A DNA stretch of 64,000 bases from Nocardioides islandensis (GTDB lineage Bacteria; Actinomycetota; Actinomycetes; Propionibacteriales; Nocardioidaceae), in assembly GCF_015352455.1 (NCBI RefSeq), contig NZ_JADKPN010000002.1:329060-393059 (forward strand), in the 5' to 3' direction. Under the pieces are notes generated by a model. It saw only the letters and a list, made by a program, of their open reading frames with translations, ran no database searches and was not told the origin of the DNA. Below are positions 7,868 to 16,865 of the stretch, one piece after another; within the stretch, counting starts at the first letter, position 1; every line of letters starts with the position of its first letter. The position numbers and the translations under genes were made by a program.

Positions 7868-9061
7868 TCAGAGCTTGTAGTCCTCCAGCAGCCGGCGGCC
7901 GATGATCATCCGCTGGATGTCCGCCGTACCCTCCCCGATCAGGAGCATGGGCGCCTCGCGGTAGAGCCGCTCGATCTCGTACTCCTTGCTGAACCCGTAC
8001 CCGCCGTGGATGCGGAAGGAGTCCTCGACGACCTGCGAGCAGTACTCGGACGCCAGGTACTTGGCCATCCCTGCCTCGAGGTCGTTGCGGGCGCCGGAGT
8101 CCTTCTTCCGCGCCGCGCGGACCATCATCTGGTGCGCGGCCTCGACCTTCGTGGCCATCTCGGCCAGCCGGAACAGCACCGCCTGGTGCTCGGCGATCTT
8201 CTTGCCGAAGGTCTCGCGCTGCTGGGCGTAGGCGACGCCGAGCTCGAAGGCCCGGTTGGCCACGCCGCACCCGCGGGCGGCGACGTTGACGCGGCCGACC
8301 TCGACGCCGTCCATCATCTGGTAGAAGCCCTGGCCGGGCTCGCCGCCGAGGACCTGCGACGCCGCGATCCGGTGGCCCTCGAACACCATCTCGGTGGTGT
8401 CGACGCCCTTGTAGCCCATCTTGTCGATCTTCCCGGGGATGGTGACGCCCTGGGCGGTCTCGCCGAACCCGGCCTCCTTCTCCACCAGGAAGGTCGTCAT
8501 GTTCTTGTAGACCGAGTCCGCGCCTTCGTCCGTCTTCACGAGTACGGCGACCAGGTTGGCCGAGCCGCCGTTGGTCAGCCACATCTTCTGGCCGGTGATC
8601 TCGTAGGAACCGTCGTCACCGCGGACGGCCTTGGTCTTGATGGCCGCCACGTCGGAGCCGCACCCCGGCTCGGACATCGAGAACGCGCCACGCACCTCGC
8701 CGGTCGCCATCCGCGGCAGGTAGGACTGCTTCTGCTCCTCCGTGCCGTGCTGGAGCAGCATGTAGGCCACGATGAAGTGGGTGTTGATGATCCCGCTGAC
8801 GCTCATCCAGCCGCGCGCGATCTCCTCGACGGCCAGCGCGTAGGTCAGCAGCGACTCGCCCAGCCCGCCGTACTCCTCGGGGATCATCAGCCCGAACAGT
8901 CCGAGCTCCTTGAGCCCCTCGACGATGTCGGTCGGGTACTCGTCCCGGTGCTCGAGCTCGGTCGCGACCGGCAGGATCTCCTTCTCGACGAACTGCCGGA
9001 CCGCCTTGAGGATCTCGGTCTGGTCGTCGGTCAGTCCGTCGGTCTCACACAGGCGCGCCAT
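7868..9061 (-). CDS. acyl-CoA dehydrogenase family protein
   Basis: A 397-aa FAD-dependent acyl-CoA dehydrogenase. The helical N-terminal domain (to about 115), the middle beta domain with AFSMSEPGCGSDVAAI and KMWLTNG, and the C-terminal helical bundle are all present. The signature RETFGKKIAEHQAV is visible, and the IGEGTADIQ segment near residue 375 carries the glutamate that serves as catalytic base in most members. It oxidises an acyl-CoA to the enoyl-CoA and passes electrons to ETF; the closest types act on short or branched chains. The start ATG at 9061 gives the normal family length. No beta-oxidation partners are adjacent. Confidence 0.9.
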   Translation of the reverse strand: MARLCETDGLTDDQTEILKAVRQFVEKEILPVATELEHRDEYPTDIVEGLKELGLFGLMIPEEYGGLGESLLTYALAVEEIARGWMSVSGIINTHFIVAYMLLQHGTEEQKQSYLPRMATGEVRGAFSMSEPGCGSDVAAIKTKAVRGDDGSYEITGQKMWLTNGGSANLVAVLVKTDEGADSVYKNMTTFLVEKEAGFGETAQGVTIPGKIDKMGYKGVDTTEMVFEGHRIAASQVLGGEPGQGFYQMMDGVEVGRVNVAARGCGVANRAFELGVAYAQQRETFGKKIAEHQAVLFRLAEMATKVEAAHQMMVRAARKKDSGARNDLEAGMAKYLASEYCSQVVEDSFRIHGGYGFSKEYEIERLYREAPMLLIGEGTADIQRMIIGRRLLEDYKL

Positions 9062-9102
9062 GAGGCCGGACGCTATCCAGCAACGCCCGAGCGGGCTATG
9101 AC

Positions 9103-10503
9103 CTAGATCTCCCGCCCGACCAGCAGGAAGAACCGGCGGAAGGCGCCGTCGTACGTCGCCTGGCTGGTCCACACCTTGGCGTTGGTCAGCGAGTGCGCCG
9201 TCGAGAACACGGCCGGCTGGTCGACGTCCATCCGGATGGCCGCGGTCACGCCGGACTGGCTCACCAGCAGCCGGGTCTGCGGGAGGTTGCCGCGCCGGTC
9301 GATCGCCTGGCACTCCTCGTCGCAGCCGACGGCCCAGTCCTTCTTCCAGACCTTGCTGCCGAGCACGTTCATCAGGTTGAGCTCCTGCTGCGTGGGGTTC
9401 GGGCGGCGGGTGAGGAACTGGACGTGCACCCCGCGGTCGATCGCCGCGCGCAGAGACCGGTACAGCGGCTTGTCGCCGAGCTTGGCCGTCGTCAGGTGGA
9501 TCGAGGCGCCCTCGGCCGTGTTGTCGACGGCCTTCACCATCAGGTCGAGGACCGCGCGACGCGCGTCACGGGTGCCGCCGGGCTGGTTGGTGAAGTCGCC
9601 GGGCGTGAAGCTCACCGGCACCTCGATCGGCGCGTCGGTGAAGGCCAGGTCAGCGGTGACGGCGTCGTGGTCGGAGTACAGCTCCTGGTTGTACTGGCCC
9701 AGCACGCTGAACTGCGCGGCGGTCTTCAGGAAGATGTAGTCGATCGTGGCGCCGCGGTGGTCGCCGGTCGGGAAGTGCGTCCCGGTCACGTCATAGGTGG
9801 GGGTGAAGCCGTACGACGTCAGCAGCGTCCGCGGGTACTGCAGCGGGCCGTTGTAGTGGAAGTTCATGTCGCCCGCCATCAGCACCGGGCCGTACTGGGA
9901 CAGCGTGTTGGCCAGCGCGCCCAGGTTGTTGATGCCGACCTCTTGCAGGCCGTGGGTGATCTCGCTGTCGGGGGCCAGGTGCGCGGAGATGATCGAGATG
10001 ACGTGGCCGTCGATGCCCTGAAGGGTCACCCAGTTGGCGTAGCGGATGCCCCACTCGACCTTCTGGCCGGGGAGCTTGCCCTCCTTGTAGCTGACCGTGG
10101 TCGTCCCCTGGTTGATCGCCGTCCACTTGTCGGTGCGCCAGGCCACGGGGGTCTCGCCGGTGTACTGGCCGGGGGTCCGCCAGATCGCGTAGCCGGGGGG
10201 CGCCAGGAACACGTCGAAGCGGTAGGGCACCTCGTTGTAGGTGATGAAGTCGGGCTGGTTGCTGAGCACCGTGGCCGCGTCGGCCTGGAAGTTCAGCGCC
10301 GGCTGGCCGGAGAGCAGGTTGGCCTGGGTGATCCGGACGACGCCGGGCGCGGGGGGCGGGAGCGGCGCCGACATCGGCGCGACCGTGCGCGCCGCCGTGG
10401 CCTCCTTCGCCATCGACGGCGCGGCGACGCTGGTGCCGGCGAGTGCGGTCGCGAGGACGGCCACGCCGAGGGCGAGACGAGGGCTGCGGAAGTGGTCGAG
10501 CAC
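9103..10503 (-). CDS. secreted EEP-domain protein with degenerate phospholipase-D half
   Basis: 466 aa with a Sec signal peptide (about residues 1-32, cleaved near APSMA). Residues about 55-290 form an endonuclease/exonuclease/phosphatase fold: TQANLLSG, YNEVPYR, ISAHLAPDS, AGDMNFHY, and the final SDHDAVTADL with the conserved Asp-His pair. Residues about 310-466 resemble the N-terminal half of the phospholipase-D-like protein at 16866-18260 (helix-strand HLTTAKLGDKPLYRSLRAA, then a Cys pair), but the HxK motif is missing. The metal-dependent phosphoesterase half looks intact, so it may cleave extracellular nucleic acid or phosphodiesters. Start is GTG at 10503 after an AGGAAG ribosome binding site. 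Confidence 0.75.
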   Translation of the reverse strand: MLDHFRSPRLALGVAVLATALAGTSVAAPSMAKEATAARTVAPMSAPLPPPAPGVVRITQANLLSGQPALNFQADAATVLSNQPDFITYNEVPYRFDVFLAPPGYAIWRTPGQYTGETPVAWRTDKWTAINQGTTTVSYKEGKLPGQKVEWGIRYANWVTLQGIDGHVISIISAHLAPDSEITHGLQEVGINNLGALANTLSQYGPVLMAGDMNFHYNGPLQYPRTLLTSYGFTPTYDVTGTHFPTGDHRGATIDYIFLKTAAQFSVLGQYNQELYSDHDAVTADLAFTDAPIEVPVSFTPGDFTNQPGGTRDARRAVLDLMVKAVDNTAEGASIHLTTAKLGDKPLYRSLRAAIDRGVHVQFLTRRPNPTQQELNLMNVLGSKVWKKDWAVGCDEECQAIDRRGNLPQTRLLVSQSGVTAAIRMDVDQPAVFSTAHSLTNAKVWTSQATYDGAFRRFFLLVGREI

Positions 10504-10550
10504 GGGGAAGAACTTCCTGTCTGACAGGGGATTCTGCGGCCATTCGAGCT

Positions 10551-10573
10551 ACTGGTGGGCTAATCCCACCAGT
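10551..10573. terminator. 9-bp stem hairpin between acyltransferase and EEP genes
   Basis: ACTGGTGGG and CCCACCAGT form a perfect 9-bp inverted repeat around a 5-nt CTAAT loop. It lies 84 bp beyond the acyltransferase stop and about 48 bp before the EEP start, both read leftward. No T-run follows, which is common in high-GC actinobacteria, so it may be a terminator for the upstream gene or an operator/leader hairpin for the EEP gene. Confidence 0.5.
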
Positions 10574-10656
10574 CACATCAGTCACACGCAATGCATTCCG
10601 GACAACTACAAACGTGTAATTCTCCTGGGGTTCCCACCCGCCGCCTGGGGTGGCGG

Positions 10657-12780
10657 TCAGGAGGTCAGACGCAGCTTGCGCGCGAGAGGTTCGGCCAGCT
10701 CCACGGCGTACTCCGGCGTCATGTGCTCGCTGTCGCGCATGGCGATGGTGCTCCCGATCACGGGCGGGCACATCAGCTCGAAGCAGAACCACGGCAGCGC
10801 GTTGACGAACTCGACGTCCTGCGAGGCCGCCGCCTGCTTGAAGTCCATCTGGATGGCGTGCGCGACCGGGCCGCGCCTGAACAGGCAGTCCTCGAGGGTG
10901 ACGTCCCCGCCCTGCGACATGCAGACGCCGGGCTCGCGGGGCAGCTTGGGCGTGTTGCCCAGCACGACCAACCGGTCGGTGAACGGCTTCAGCTCGGCGA
11001 GCTCCTGGGCGAATCCGTCGGTCACCAACGAGCGGAACTCGTCGCGCTGGTCGAGGACGCCGACGGGGTCTCCGTCGGGTCCGACGATCGGCGACACGGC
11101 GCTGGTGGCCACCACGGTCAGGTCCGGGTGCAGCCGGCCGACGGTCTGGACGACCCAGTCCTTGAAGTCCTCGCAGTCCGACCAGGGCCGGAGGTTCTGC
11201 GGCTCCGCCTGGACGGCCCGGGTCGCCGAGCAGCCACTGAAGACCAGATAGTAGGTCGTGTAGCCCTGCTGCTGGCCGAGTGCCGTGAACGCCGGCGACC
11301 AGGCGCGGGCGTGCGAGTCGCCGACGAGCACGATCGTCTTGTCGGCATCGGTGTCGCCGTTCGCGCAGAGCCCCCGGGTGCCGGTGCGGTAGTCGCAGTC
11401 GCCCAGGGGCGCGGTGTCCTTGCGCAGCCCCAGCAGCGGCGGCGTGAGGTCGCTGGGGATCGGCGTGCCCGCCTCGGCGGCCTGCGCGGAGGCCTGCACG
11501 AGCGCGACGGCCGGGTCCTTGCTCAGGCGCTTCCCGTGGAAGTCGGCGGTCGTGATGGCCGGGTTGTCGCCGGAGACCCCCAGCTCGCGGTCGATCCACG
11601 CGCGGCCGGAGACGGCCATCACCAGCACCAGCGCGAGGCTGAGCGGGTACAGCGCGACACCGATCCGCGGTCGGGCCCAGAGCCGGCCGGTCCGGAACGG
11701 CGTCTCGACGTACCGGTAGGTGAGTGCGCTCAGCCCGACGATGAGCACCAGGCAGAGGAACAGGGTGTCCAGCGGGAGCCGGCGGTGGTGCAGGTGGTCC
11801 TCGGCGATCCGCAGGACCGGCCAGTGCCAGAGGTACAGCGAGTACGACCAGTCGCCGACCACCCGCGCCGGCGTGAGGGACATCAGCCGCGAGACGGCCC
11901 CCTGGTCGGTCGCTCCACCGGCGTACAGCAACGCGGCGGTGCCGAGCACCGGCAGCAGCGCCTGGTAGCCCGGGAAGCGGGTCTCCGGGGTGTACCAGAA
12001 GCAGGCGAGCAGGACGGCGCCGAGACCGACCAGGCCGAGGGCCTGGACCAGCCAGCGCGGCGCCCGTACCTGCCCGCGGGACATCAGCACCCCGAGGCCG
12101 GCGCCGACCCCGAGCTCCCAGGCCCGCGTCAGCGTCGAGAAGTACGCCGTGGTCGGGGACTGGTACGTCGCGTGCACCGACCATGCGAACGACAGCACGC
12201 TCAGCACGCCGATCATGAGCAGCGGCGTACGCCGTCCCCATCCATCGGCCAGGCGGCGTCCACGGGTGGCCGCCAGAGCGATCGCGCCGACCAGCAGCAG
12301 CGGCCAGACGAGGTAGAACTGCTCCTCCACCGACAGCGACCAGTAGTGCTGGAGCGGGGAGGCGGGCTCGCCCTTGGCGAAGTAGTCGGTGCCGACGACC
12401 GCGAACCGGATGTTGGCGCCGAAGGCGGCCGCCCAGATCGAGTCCTTGATGATCTCGACCGCCCGCACCAGGGGGAGGAAGAGGATCGAGGCGACCACGG
12501 TCGCCATCGCGACGAGGGCGGCGGCCGGCAGGATACGGCGCGCCCGGCGGGCGTAGAAGCCGAGCAGGGAGATGCGCCCGGTGCGGTCGGCCTCGCGCAT
12601 CAGCAGCGAGGTGATCAGGAAGCCGGAGATCACGAAGAACACGTCGACGCCGACGAAACCGCCCGAGACGGTCCCGAAGCCGGCGTGCGCGAGGATCACT
12701 GTGCCGACCGCGAGGGCCCGCAGGCCCTGGATGTCGGGACGGAAGTGCCGTGCCGTCGACGAGCGGGTCTCGGAGGGCAC
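10657..12780 (-). CDS. OafA/YrhL-type acyltransferase with SGNH domain
   Basis: About 707 aa. Residues about 13-350 form the multi-spanning acyltransferase-3 domain, beginning FRPDIQGLRALAV and containing the FFVISGFLITSLL and HYWSLSVEEQFYL signatures. The C-terminal part, about 480-707, is an SGNH hydrolase-like domain with VGDSHARAW (Ser489) and a late DSEH (Asp683, His686). Such fusions O-acetylate cell-surface polysaccharide or wall polymers: the membrane part moves acetyl groups out and the SGNH part transfers them. The GTG at 12780 is chosen since the conserved domain begins 13 residues later and a divergent gene starts at 12853. Confidence 0.85.
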   Translation of the reverse strand: MPSETRSSTARHFRPDIQGLRALAVGTVILAHAGFGTVSGGFVGVDVFFVISGFLITSLLMREADRTGRISLLGFYARRARRILPAAALVAMATVVASILFLPLVRAVEIIKDSIWAAAFGANIRFAVVGTDYFAKGEPASPLQHYWSLSVEEQFYLVWPLLLVGAIALAATRGRRLADGWGRRTPLLMIGVLSVLSFAWSVHATYQSPTTAYFSTLTRAWELGVGAGLGVLMSRGQVRAPRWLVQALGLVGLGAVLLACFWYTPETRFPGYQALLPVLGTAALLYAGGATDQGAVSRLMSLTPARVVGDWSYSLYLWHWPVLRIAEDHLHHRRLPLDTLFLCLVLIVGLSALTYRYVETPFRTGRLWARPRIGVALYPLSLALVLVMAVSGRAWIDRELGVSGDNPAITTADFHGKRLSKDPAVALVQASAQAAEAGTPIPSDLTPPLLGLRKDTAPLGDCDYRTGTRGLCANGDTDADKTIVLVGDSHARAWSPAFTALGQQQGYTTYYLVFSGCSATRAVQAEPQNLRPWSDCEDFKDWVVQTVGRLHPDLTVVATSAVSPIVGPDGDPVGVLDQRDEFRSLVTDGFAQELAELKPFTDRLVVLGNTPKLPREPGVCMSQGGDVTLEDCLFRRGPVAHAIQMDFKQAAASQDVEFVNALPWFCFELMCPPVIGSTIAMRDSEHMTPEYAVELAEPLARKLRLTS

Positions 12781-12838
12781 GTCCCAGGGTAAAACGGCCC
12801 GGATCTCCCCGTTGAATCGTGGGGCTGGCGCGGCGCGG

Positions 12839-12845
12839 TTAGACT
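12839..12845 (+). promoter_or_regulatory. putative -10 box of a leaderless promoter
   Basis: TTAGACT ends 7 nt before the ATG at 12853. A TANNNT-type -10 at this distance would place the transcript start at or next to the start codon. No ribosome binding site is seen. Confidence 0.45.
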
Positions 12846-12852
12846 GCCGCGC

Positions 12853-13992
12853 ATGCCCGGGCGGCACAGCGACCAAAGCCACCGCCGTGGGACCCCCGCA
12901 GTCAGGACCCTCCTCCCCCTGGTCACGGTCCTCCTCGTGTGCGTCACCACGGCTGTCGTGGTGACCGTCGGGATGCGCAACCAGTCGCAGGCGACCACCG
13001 ACGCCACGCTGGACCTCGCCTCGCAGGTGCCACTCGCCCCGCCGACCAAGGACGTCAACCGCGGCGCCTCCGCGGCCCGCTCGTCCACGCTGATCTCCCG
13101 CGGCGCCGAGGCCGGCCGCGGGCGGGCCGGCAAGCAGCAGGCCGCCAGGCCGCAGCCCCAGAAGGTCGTGGGCGGCGGGCTGATCGTGCACAAGACCAAG
13201 GCCCAGATCAACGCGTCGCTACGCCGGGCTGCCGAGCGGGAGGCCGCACGGCAGACGATGACCTTCCAGATCGGGACGTTCAACGTGCTGGGGAGCCAGC
13301 ACAGCACGCCGACCGGAGACCACCGCAAGTACCCGCCGGCGAGCGTCCGCTCGCCCCGCGCCGTGCAGCGGATCCGGTCCTTCGGCGTCGACATCCTCGG
13401 CACCCAGGAGCTCCAGCCCGACCAGCTCAACGCCATCCAGTCGATGACCGGGTACGCCGCCTACCCCGGATACGCCTTCGGCCCGCGTGAGACCGACAAC
13501 ACGATCTTCTACGACGACTCGCGGTTCGAGTTCGTGTCCGGCAGCTCCTTCACGATCCACTTCATGCACGCCGACCGGCCGCAGACCATCCTGCGGTTGC
13601 GCGACAAGCAGACCGGCCGCGAGTTCTACGTGCTGAACATGCACGCCTCCGCCGGCTTCGGCCCGTACGCCGTCACCCGGCGCGCGGGTCACTACATCGC
13701 GGCCAACACCGTCAACCGGCTGAAGGGCGAGGGCATCCCGATCTTCCTGACCGGCGACATGAACGACCGCGCCGAGTTCTTCTGCCGGGTCGCCCCGATG
13801 ACCGGCATGGTGGCCGCGATCGGCGGCAGCATCTCCGGCGGCTGCCACCCGGCCGGTGCGCTCGCCGTCGACTGGGTGCTGGGCTGGGGCAACGTCAGCT
13901 TCAGCAACTACATCGAGGACCGCAGCACCATGCGGACGACGAGCGACCACTACTTCGTCTCGGCCACCGCCACCGTCGGCCCCATGAGCTGA
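12853..13992 (+). CDS. membrane-anchored or secreted EEP-family phosphoesterase
   Basis: 379 aa with an uncleaved-looking signal anchor (about 18-42), a Gln/Arg/Ala-rich linker to about 130, then an endonuclease/exonuclease/phosphatase domain (about 135-378). Motifs are IGTFNVLG (Asn ligand), LGTQELQPDQL (metal-binding Glu), VLNMHASAG, FLTGDMNDR and the closing TSDHYFVSATA (Asp-His). The complete set suggests an active metal-dependent phosphoesterase or nuclease acting outside the membrane. It is divergent from the acyltransferase and convergent with a sulfotransferase-like gene. The linker starting near residue 100 (KVVGGGLIVHKTKAQINASL) is charged and may be helical. Confidence 0.8.
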   Translation: MPGRHSDQSHRRGTPAVRTLLPLVTVLLVCVTTAVVVTVGMRNQSQATTDATLDLASQVPLAPPTKDVNRGASAARSSTLISRGAEAGRGRAGKQQAARPQPQKVVGGGLIVHKTKAQINASLRRAAEREAARQTMTFQIGTFNVLGSQHSTPTGDHRKYPPASVRSPRAVQRIRSFGVDILGTQELQPDQLNAIQSMTGYAAYPGYAFGPRETDNTIFYDDSRFEFVSGSSFTIHFMHADRPQTILRLRDKQTGREFYVLNMHASAGFGPYAVTRRAGHYIAANTVNRLKGEGIPIFLTGDMNDRAEFFCRVAPMTGMVAAIGGSISGGCHPAGALAVDWVLGWGNVSFSNYIEDRSTMRTTSDHYFVSATATVGPMS

Positions 13993-14004
13993 GCAAGCCG
14001 GGCG

Positions 14005-15024
14005 TCAGTCACCCTGCTTGAGCTCGCGCACGTCCTCCAGCATCCGCGCGACCAGCCGCACGGCCACGTCGGCCACCTCCGCGTCTGTCACCGACGTCAC
14101 CGAGCGTCGTTCCTCGAGCACGTCGGGCACCAGCAGGTCGGCCAGGTCGCCTCGAACGTCGAAGCCGTGCCGCTGCACGAACCGCACCGCCCGCCGCCCG
14201 CGCTCCCGGCACTCCTCGACCTGGTCGGGCTCCGGCCAGTACCGGTCGCCGCCGCGCGGGACCAGCCGCTCGTCGGCCAGGAAGGTGCGGATGTAGACGC
14301 CGCGGTCGAAGGCCCGCTCGAAGGACCCCAGGTGCTCGTTCACGCGCCGGAGCGTCTCGGCCTCGACGACGCCCATCGACTCGTTGGGGAACGACAGCGC
14401 CGTGTCGTACGCCGCGGGGTCGACGCCCAGCAGACCCGCGAAGGTCTCCCAGATCGCCTCGCGGCGCCCGCCCGTGTGCAGCGGCAGCACGTGCACCTGC
14501 TCGGGTGGCAGCGTCCGGGCCCAGCGCCGCAGCACCAGCCGCAGGTCGAGGGTGCGCCAGTTCCAGATGGCGCTCGGGCTCTTCGAGACCGTCCGGGCGT
14601 ACTCCGGCAGCGGCACGGTGTTGCGGTTCTTCAGGCTCTCCTGCCAGCTGGCCGTGAACAGTCCCAGCGGCTCGCGGGCGGTGGCGACCAGGTGCACCTC
14701 GGCGGGTGCCAGGTCGGCGATCGTCCGGGCGGCCTGCTGCGCGGTCGCGGCGGCGAAGAACTCGTGGCTGACCAGCCCGTCCCCGTCCCAGTCCGCCAGC
14801 TCGCGGCGCAGCCGCGCCCAGGCCGTGCGGTGCCTCTCGGGGTGCTTGTCGAGGTTCGGGTCCTCCCGCACCACGCGCGACGCCCACAGGTGGTCGCGAC
14901 GCTCCTCACCGGGCAGCAGCACCCCGTCGGCGCGCAGCCGGTCGCGGGAGGCCCAGAGGATCGTCTGGAGGTAGGTGGTCGCCGTCTTCGGCAGGCCGAG
15001 GTGGAGGAAGACGCGTCGCGCCAC
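14005..15024 (-). CDS. sulfotransferase-like protein
   Basis: A 339-aa protein starting RVFLHLGLPKTATTYLQ; this P-loop-like segment (residues 5-20) is the 5'-phosphosulfate-binding site of PAPS-dependent sulfotransferases, with Lys13 and the following Thr as likely ligands. A second motif, LVATAREPLGLFTASWQE (about 110-127), fits the 3'-phosphate-binding region with its Arg and Ser. No signal peptide or membrane helix is visible, so it would act in the cytoplasm on a polymer precursor. It follows DUF6752 and the LicD-methyltransferase fusion closely (10-bp gap), so it belongs to one operon with them. Confidence 0.7.
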   Translation of the reverse strand: MARRVFLHLGLPKTATTYLQTILWASRDRLRADGVLLPGEERRDHLWASRVVREDPNLDKHPERHRTAWARLRRELADWDGDGLVSHEFFAAATAQQAARTIADLAPAEVHLVATAREPLGLFTASWQESLKNRNTVPLPEYARTVSKSPSAIWNWRTLDLRLVLRRWARTLPPEQVHVLPLHTGGRREAIWETFAGLLGVDPAAYDTALSFPNESMGVVEAETLRRVNEHLGSFERAFDRGVYIRTFLADERLVPRGGDRYWPEPDQVEECRERGRRAVRFVQRHGFDVRGDLADLLVPDVLEERRSVTSVTDAEVADVAVRLVARMLEDVRELKQGD

Positions 15025-15034
15025 GGGCCGCGAC

Positions 15035-15259
15035 CTAGAGGCTCTTCGAGAACTTCTCGATGGCCTCGTCGATGCGGGCCTGGTCGCGCGAGGCCAGCGG
15101 CACCAGCAGCTCCTGCACCACGTCGGCGACCTCGGCCAGCCGGACGTTGTGGCGCCGCAGCTCCAGCACGTCGGCCTCGAGGGCCTCGACCCGGCGGGCC
15201 AGCTCCTCGTCGCGGCCGAGCCGGCCCGTGAGTCGGCCCGCGACGTCCTTCAGTCCCAT
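15035..15259 (-). CDS. DUF6752 coiled-coil protein
   Basis: A 74-aa protein with a likely coiled coil at about 17-45 (heptad-like ELARRVEALEADVLELRR). The pattern matches the short DUF6752 family found mainly in Nocardioides-type genomes beside glycan and sulfotransferase genes; function unknown. Its start lies inside the 3' end of the LicD-methyltransferase gene (10-nt overlap) and it ends 10 bp before the sulfotransferase start, so it is translated from the same message. A small scaffold or partner role is only inferred from the coiled coil and gene order. Confidence 0.65.
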   Translation of the reverse strand: MGLKDVAGRLTGRLGRDEELARRVEALEADVLELRRHNVRLAEVADVVQELLVPLASRDQARIDEAIEKFSKSL

Positions 15260-16857
15260 TGGGCCACCAATCGTCCTCGGCTGGAGCGACGCGACCCGGA
15301 CGGCTGGCCGGCCTGCGAGCCGGCGCGTGCGGGGCGCTCCCTGGTCACCAGGATTCTGGCACCCTGCTCCTCCATCAAGCGAGCCACCTCCCCGACCGGC
15401 ACCGGGTGCACCCGCTCGGGCGTGCGCCCGGGGGTCGACCACACGTCCAGGAAGAGCCGGCCGCCGCCGCGCAGGGCCATCGACGCGAAACGCGCGAGCG
15501 ACTCCCGGCCGAACCGGTCGGTGGCGTCGGCGACGTGGCGGGCGATCATCACCTTCGGCCCGTCGACCCGCGCCATGCGGGCGCCCTCAGCCAGGACCGA
15601 GCGCCACTCGTCGAGGTTGAGCATCCGCACCTCGAGGTCCAGTCCCTCGGCGGCAGCGGCGTCCTGGACGGCGTGCGAGGCGGTGGGCACGTAGTCGTAG
15701 GCGTGCACGGTCAGGCCCTGACGAGCCAGCCAGAGGCTGTCGCCGCCGCGCCCGGCACCGACGTCGATGACGGTGCCTCCGCCCCGACCTGAGCCCTGGA
15801 GGCGTCGCTGGGCCTTCCGCGCCACCGGTGACGGCTTCTCGGACGGCAGGCGGCCGCGGTTGCCGCTGTAGGTGCGCTCCCAGGCCGCGCGGTTCGTGGC
15901 CGTGCCGCGGAACCACCCGTTCAGCTGGCGCACGGTGCGCGGGTCGGTCTCGAACTTGAAGGCCGGGTCGGGCACGGCCCACGTCGGGCCGTACGCCGCC
16001 TCGAGCCACGGCTCGGGGACGGCCGGGGACGGGAACGTCTGACCTTCCAGCGTGCAGGTCGTCAGCGGGTAGACCCACTCACGACGGAAGTCGGCCCCGA
16101 TCTCGCCCATCTGGTAGAGCCGGCTGCCGGTGCCCGACGACGGGTCGGCGTCGTCGATGAAGCCCCCGAACACGTCGAGCCCACGCACCGCCCCGTCACC
16201 CTCCACGACGTCGACCCGGAAGGCCGCCCCGCTGTAGCGGTAGGTGCGGAAGCCGCGCTCGTGCACGGCGCGCTGGATCCGGAAGGACTCCCGCACCACG
16301 TCGACCGGCGTACCCGCCGCGCTGACGTAGGCGACGTCGGCATCCGAGTCGTGCCCCAGGAGCTTCTTCTCCCGCACGGCGCCGAGCAGGGTGCCGTACG
16401 CCAGGAACGGCTCGATGCCGGCCGACCGTACGGCGTCGAGCACCGTGTCGATGGCGCGCAGCAGCGGGAGGGTGTCCTCGGCGGTCCGGGTGTCGAACGT
16501 CGGGCTGATCCGGCCGGACTTGTCGAGGCTGATCGGCGCGCCCGACCGGCCGACGACCTGGATCCGGTCGGCGGACGTGCCGAACGACGTCTCGCGGTCG
16601 AACAGGACGCGGCCGCTGACGTGCTCGGTGATCCCCAGCCTCGTGTTCCCGTCGAGGAACTTGCGCAGGGCGCTCGGCCACTCGATGGACCGCAAGCCGC
16701 TCAGCCGTCCGGTGACCGACGCCCGCGTGTCACGCTCCAGCCAGAACGACCAGACCCTCCGTCCGTCGAACAGGACGTCGAGGGCCCTGTCGCCGAAGCC
16801 CCACAGCGCGATGCCGTCGGCATCGACGCGGCGTACCGAGACCGGAGTCGTGGGCAA
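15250..16857 (-). CDS. LicD-like nucleotidyl/phosphotransferase fused to SAM methyltransferase
   Basis: 535 aa with two catalytic parts. Residues about 130-310 resemble the LicD family: IEPFLAYGTLLGAVREKK followed by HDSDADVAY with the conserved metal-binding Asp residues. Residues about 345-520 form a class I methyltransferase: VIDVGAGRGGDSLWLA is the SAM-binding motif I, with HAYDYVP as motif II. LicD proteins move phosphocholine or phospho-sugars onto surface glycans, so this protein may both phospho-decorate and methylate one glycan. Residues 1-125 are an uncharacterised N-terminal domain. Nearly the first gene of a 16857-14005 operon with DUF6752 and a sulfotransferase. Confidence 0.75.
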   Translation of the reverse strand: MPTTPVSVRRVDADGIALWGFGDRALDVLFDGRRVWSFWLERDTRASVTGRLSGLRSIEWPSALRKFLDGNTRLGITEHVSGRVLFDRETSFGTSADRIQVVGRSGAPISLDKSGRISPTFDTRTAEDTLPLLRAIDTVLDAVRSAGIEPFLAYGTLLGAVREKKLLGHDSDADVAYVSAAGTPVDVVRESFRIQRAVHERGFRTYRYSGAAFRVDVVEGDGAVRGLDVFGGFIDDADPSSGTGSRLYQMGEIGADFRREWVYPLTTCTLEGQTFPSPAVPEPWLEAAYGPTWAVPDPAFKFETDPRTVRQLNGWFRGTATNRAAWERTYSGNRGRLPSEKPSPVARKAQRRLQGSGRGGGTVIDVGAGRGGDSLWLARQGLTVHAYDYVPTASHAVQDAAAAEGLDLEVRMLNLDEWRSVLAEGARMARVDGPKVMIARHVADATDRFGRESLARFASMALRGGGRLFLDVWSTPGRTPERVHPVPVGEVARLMEEQGARILVTRERPARAGSQAGQPSGSRRSSRGRLVAQWD

Positions 16858-16865
16858 GCCGTGAC

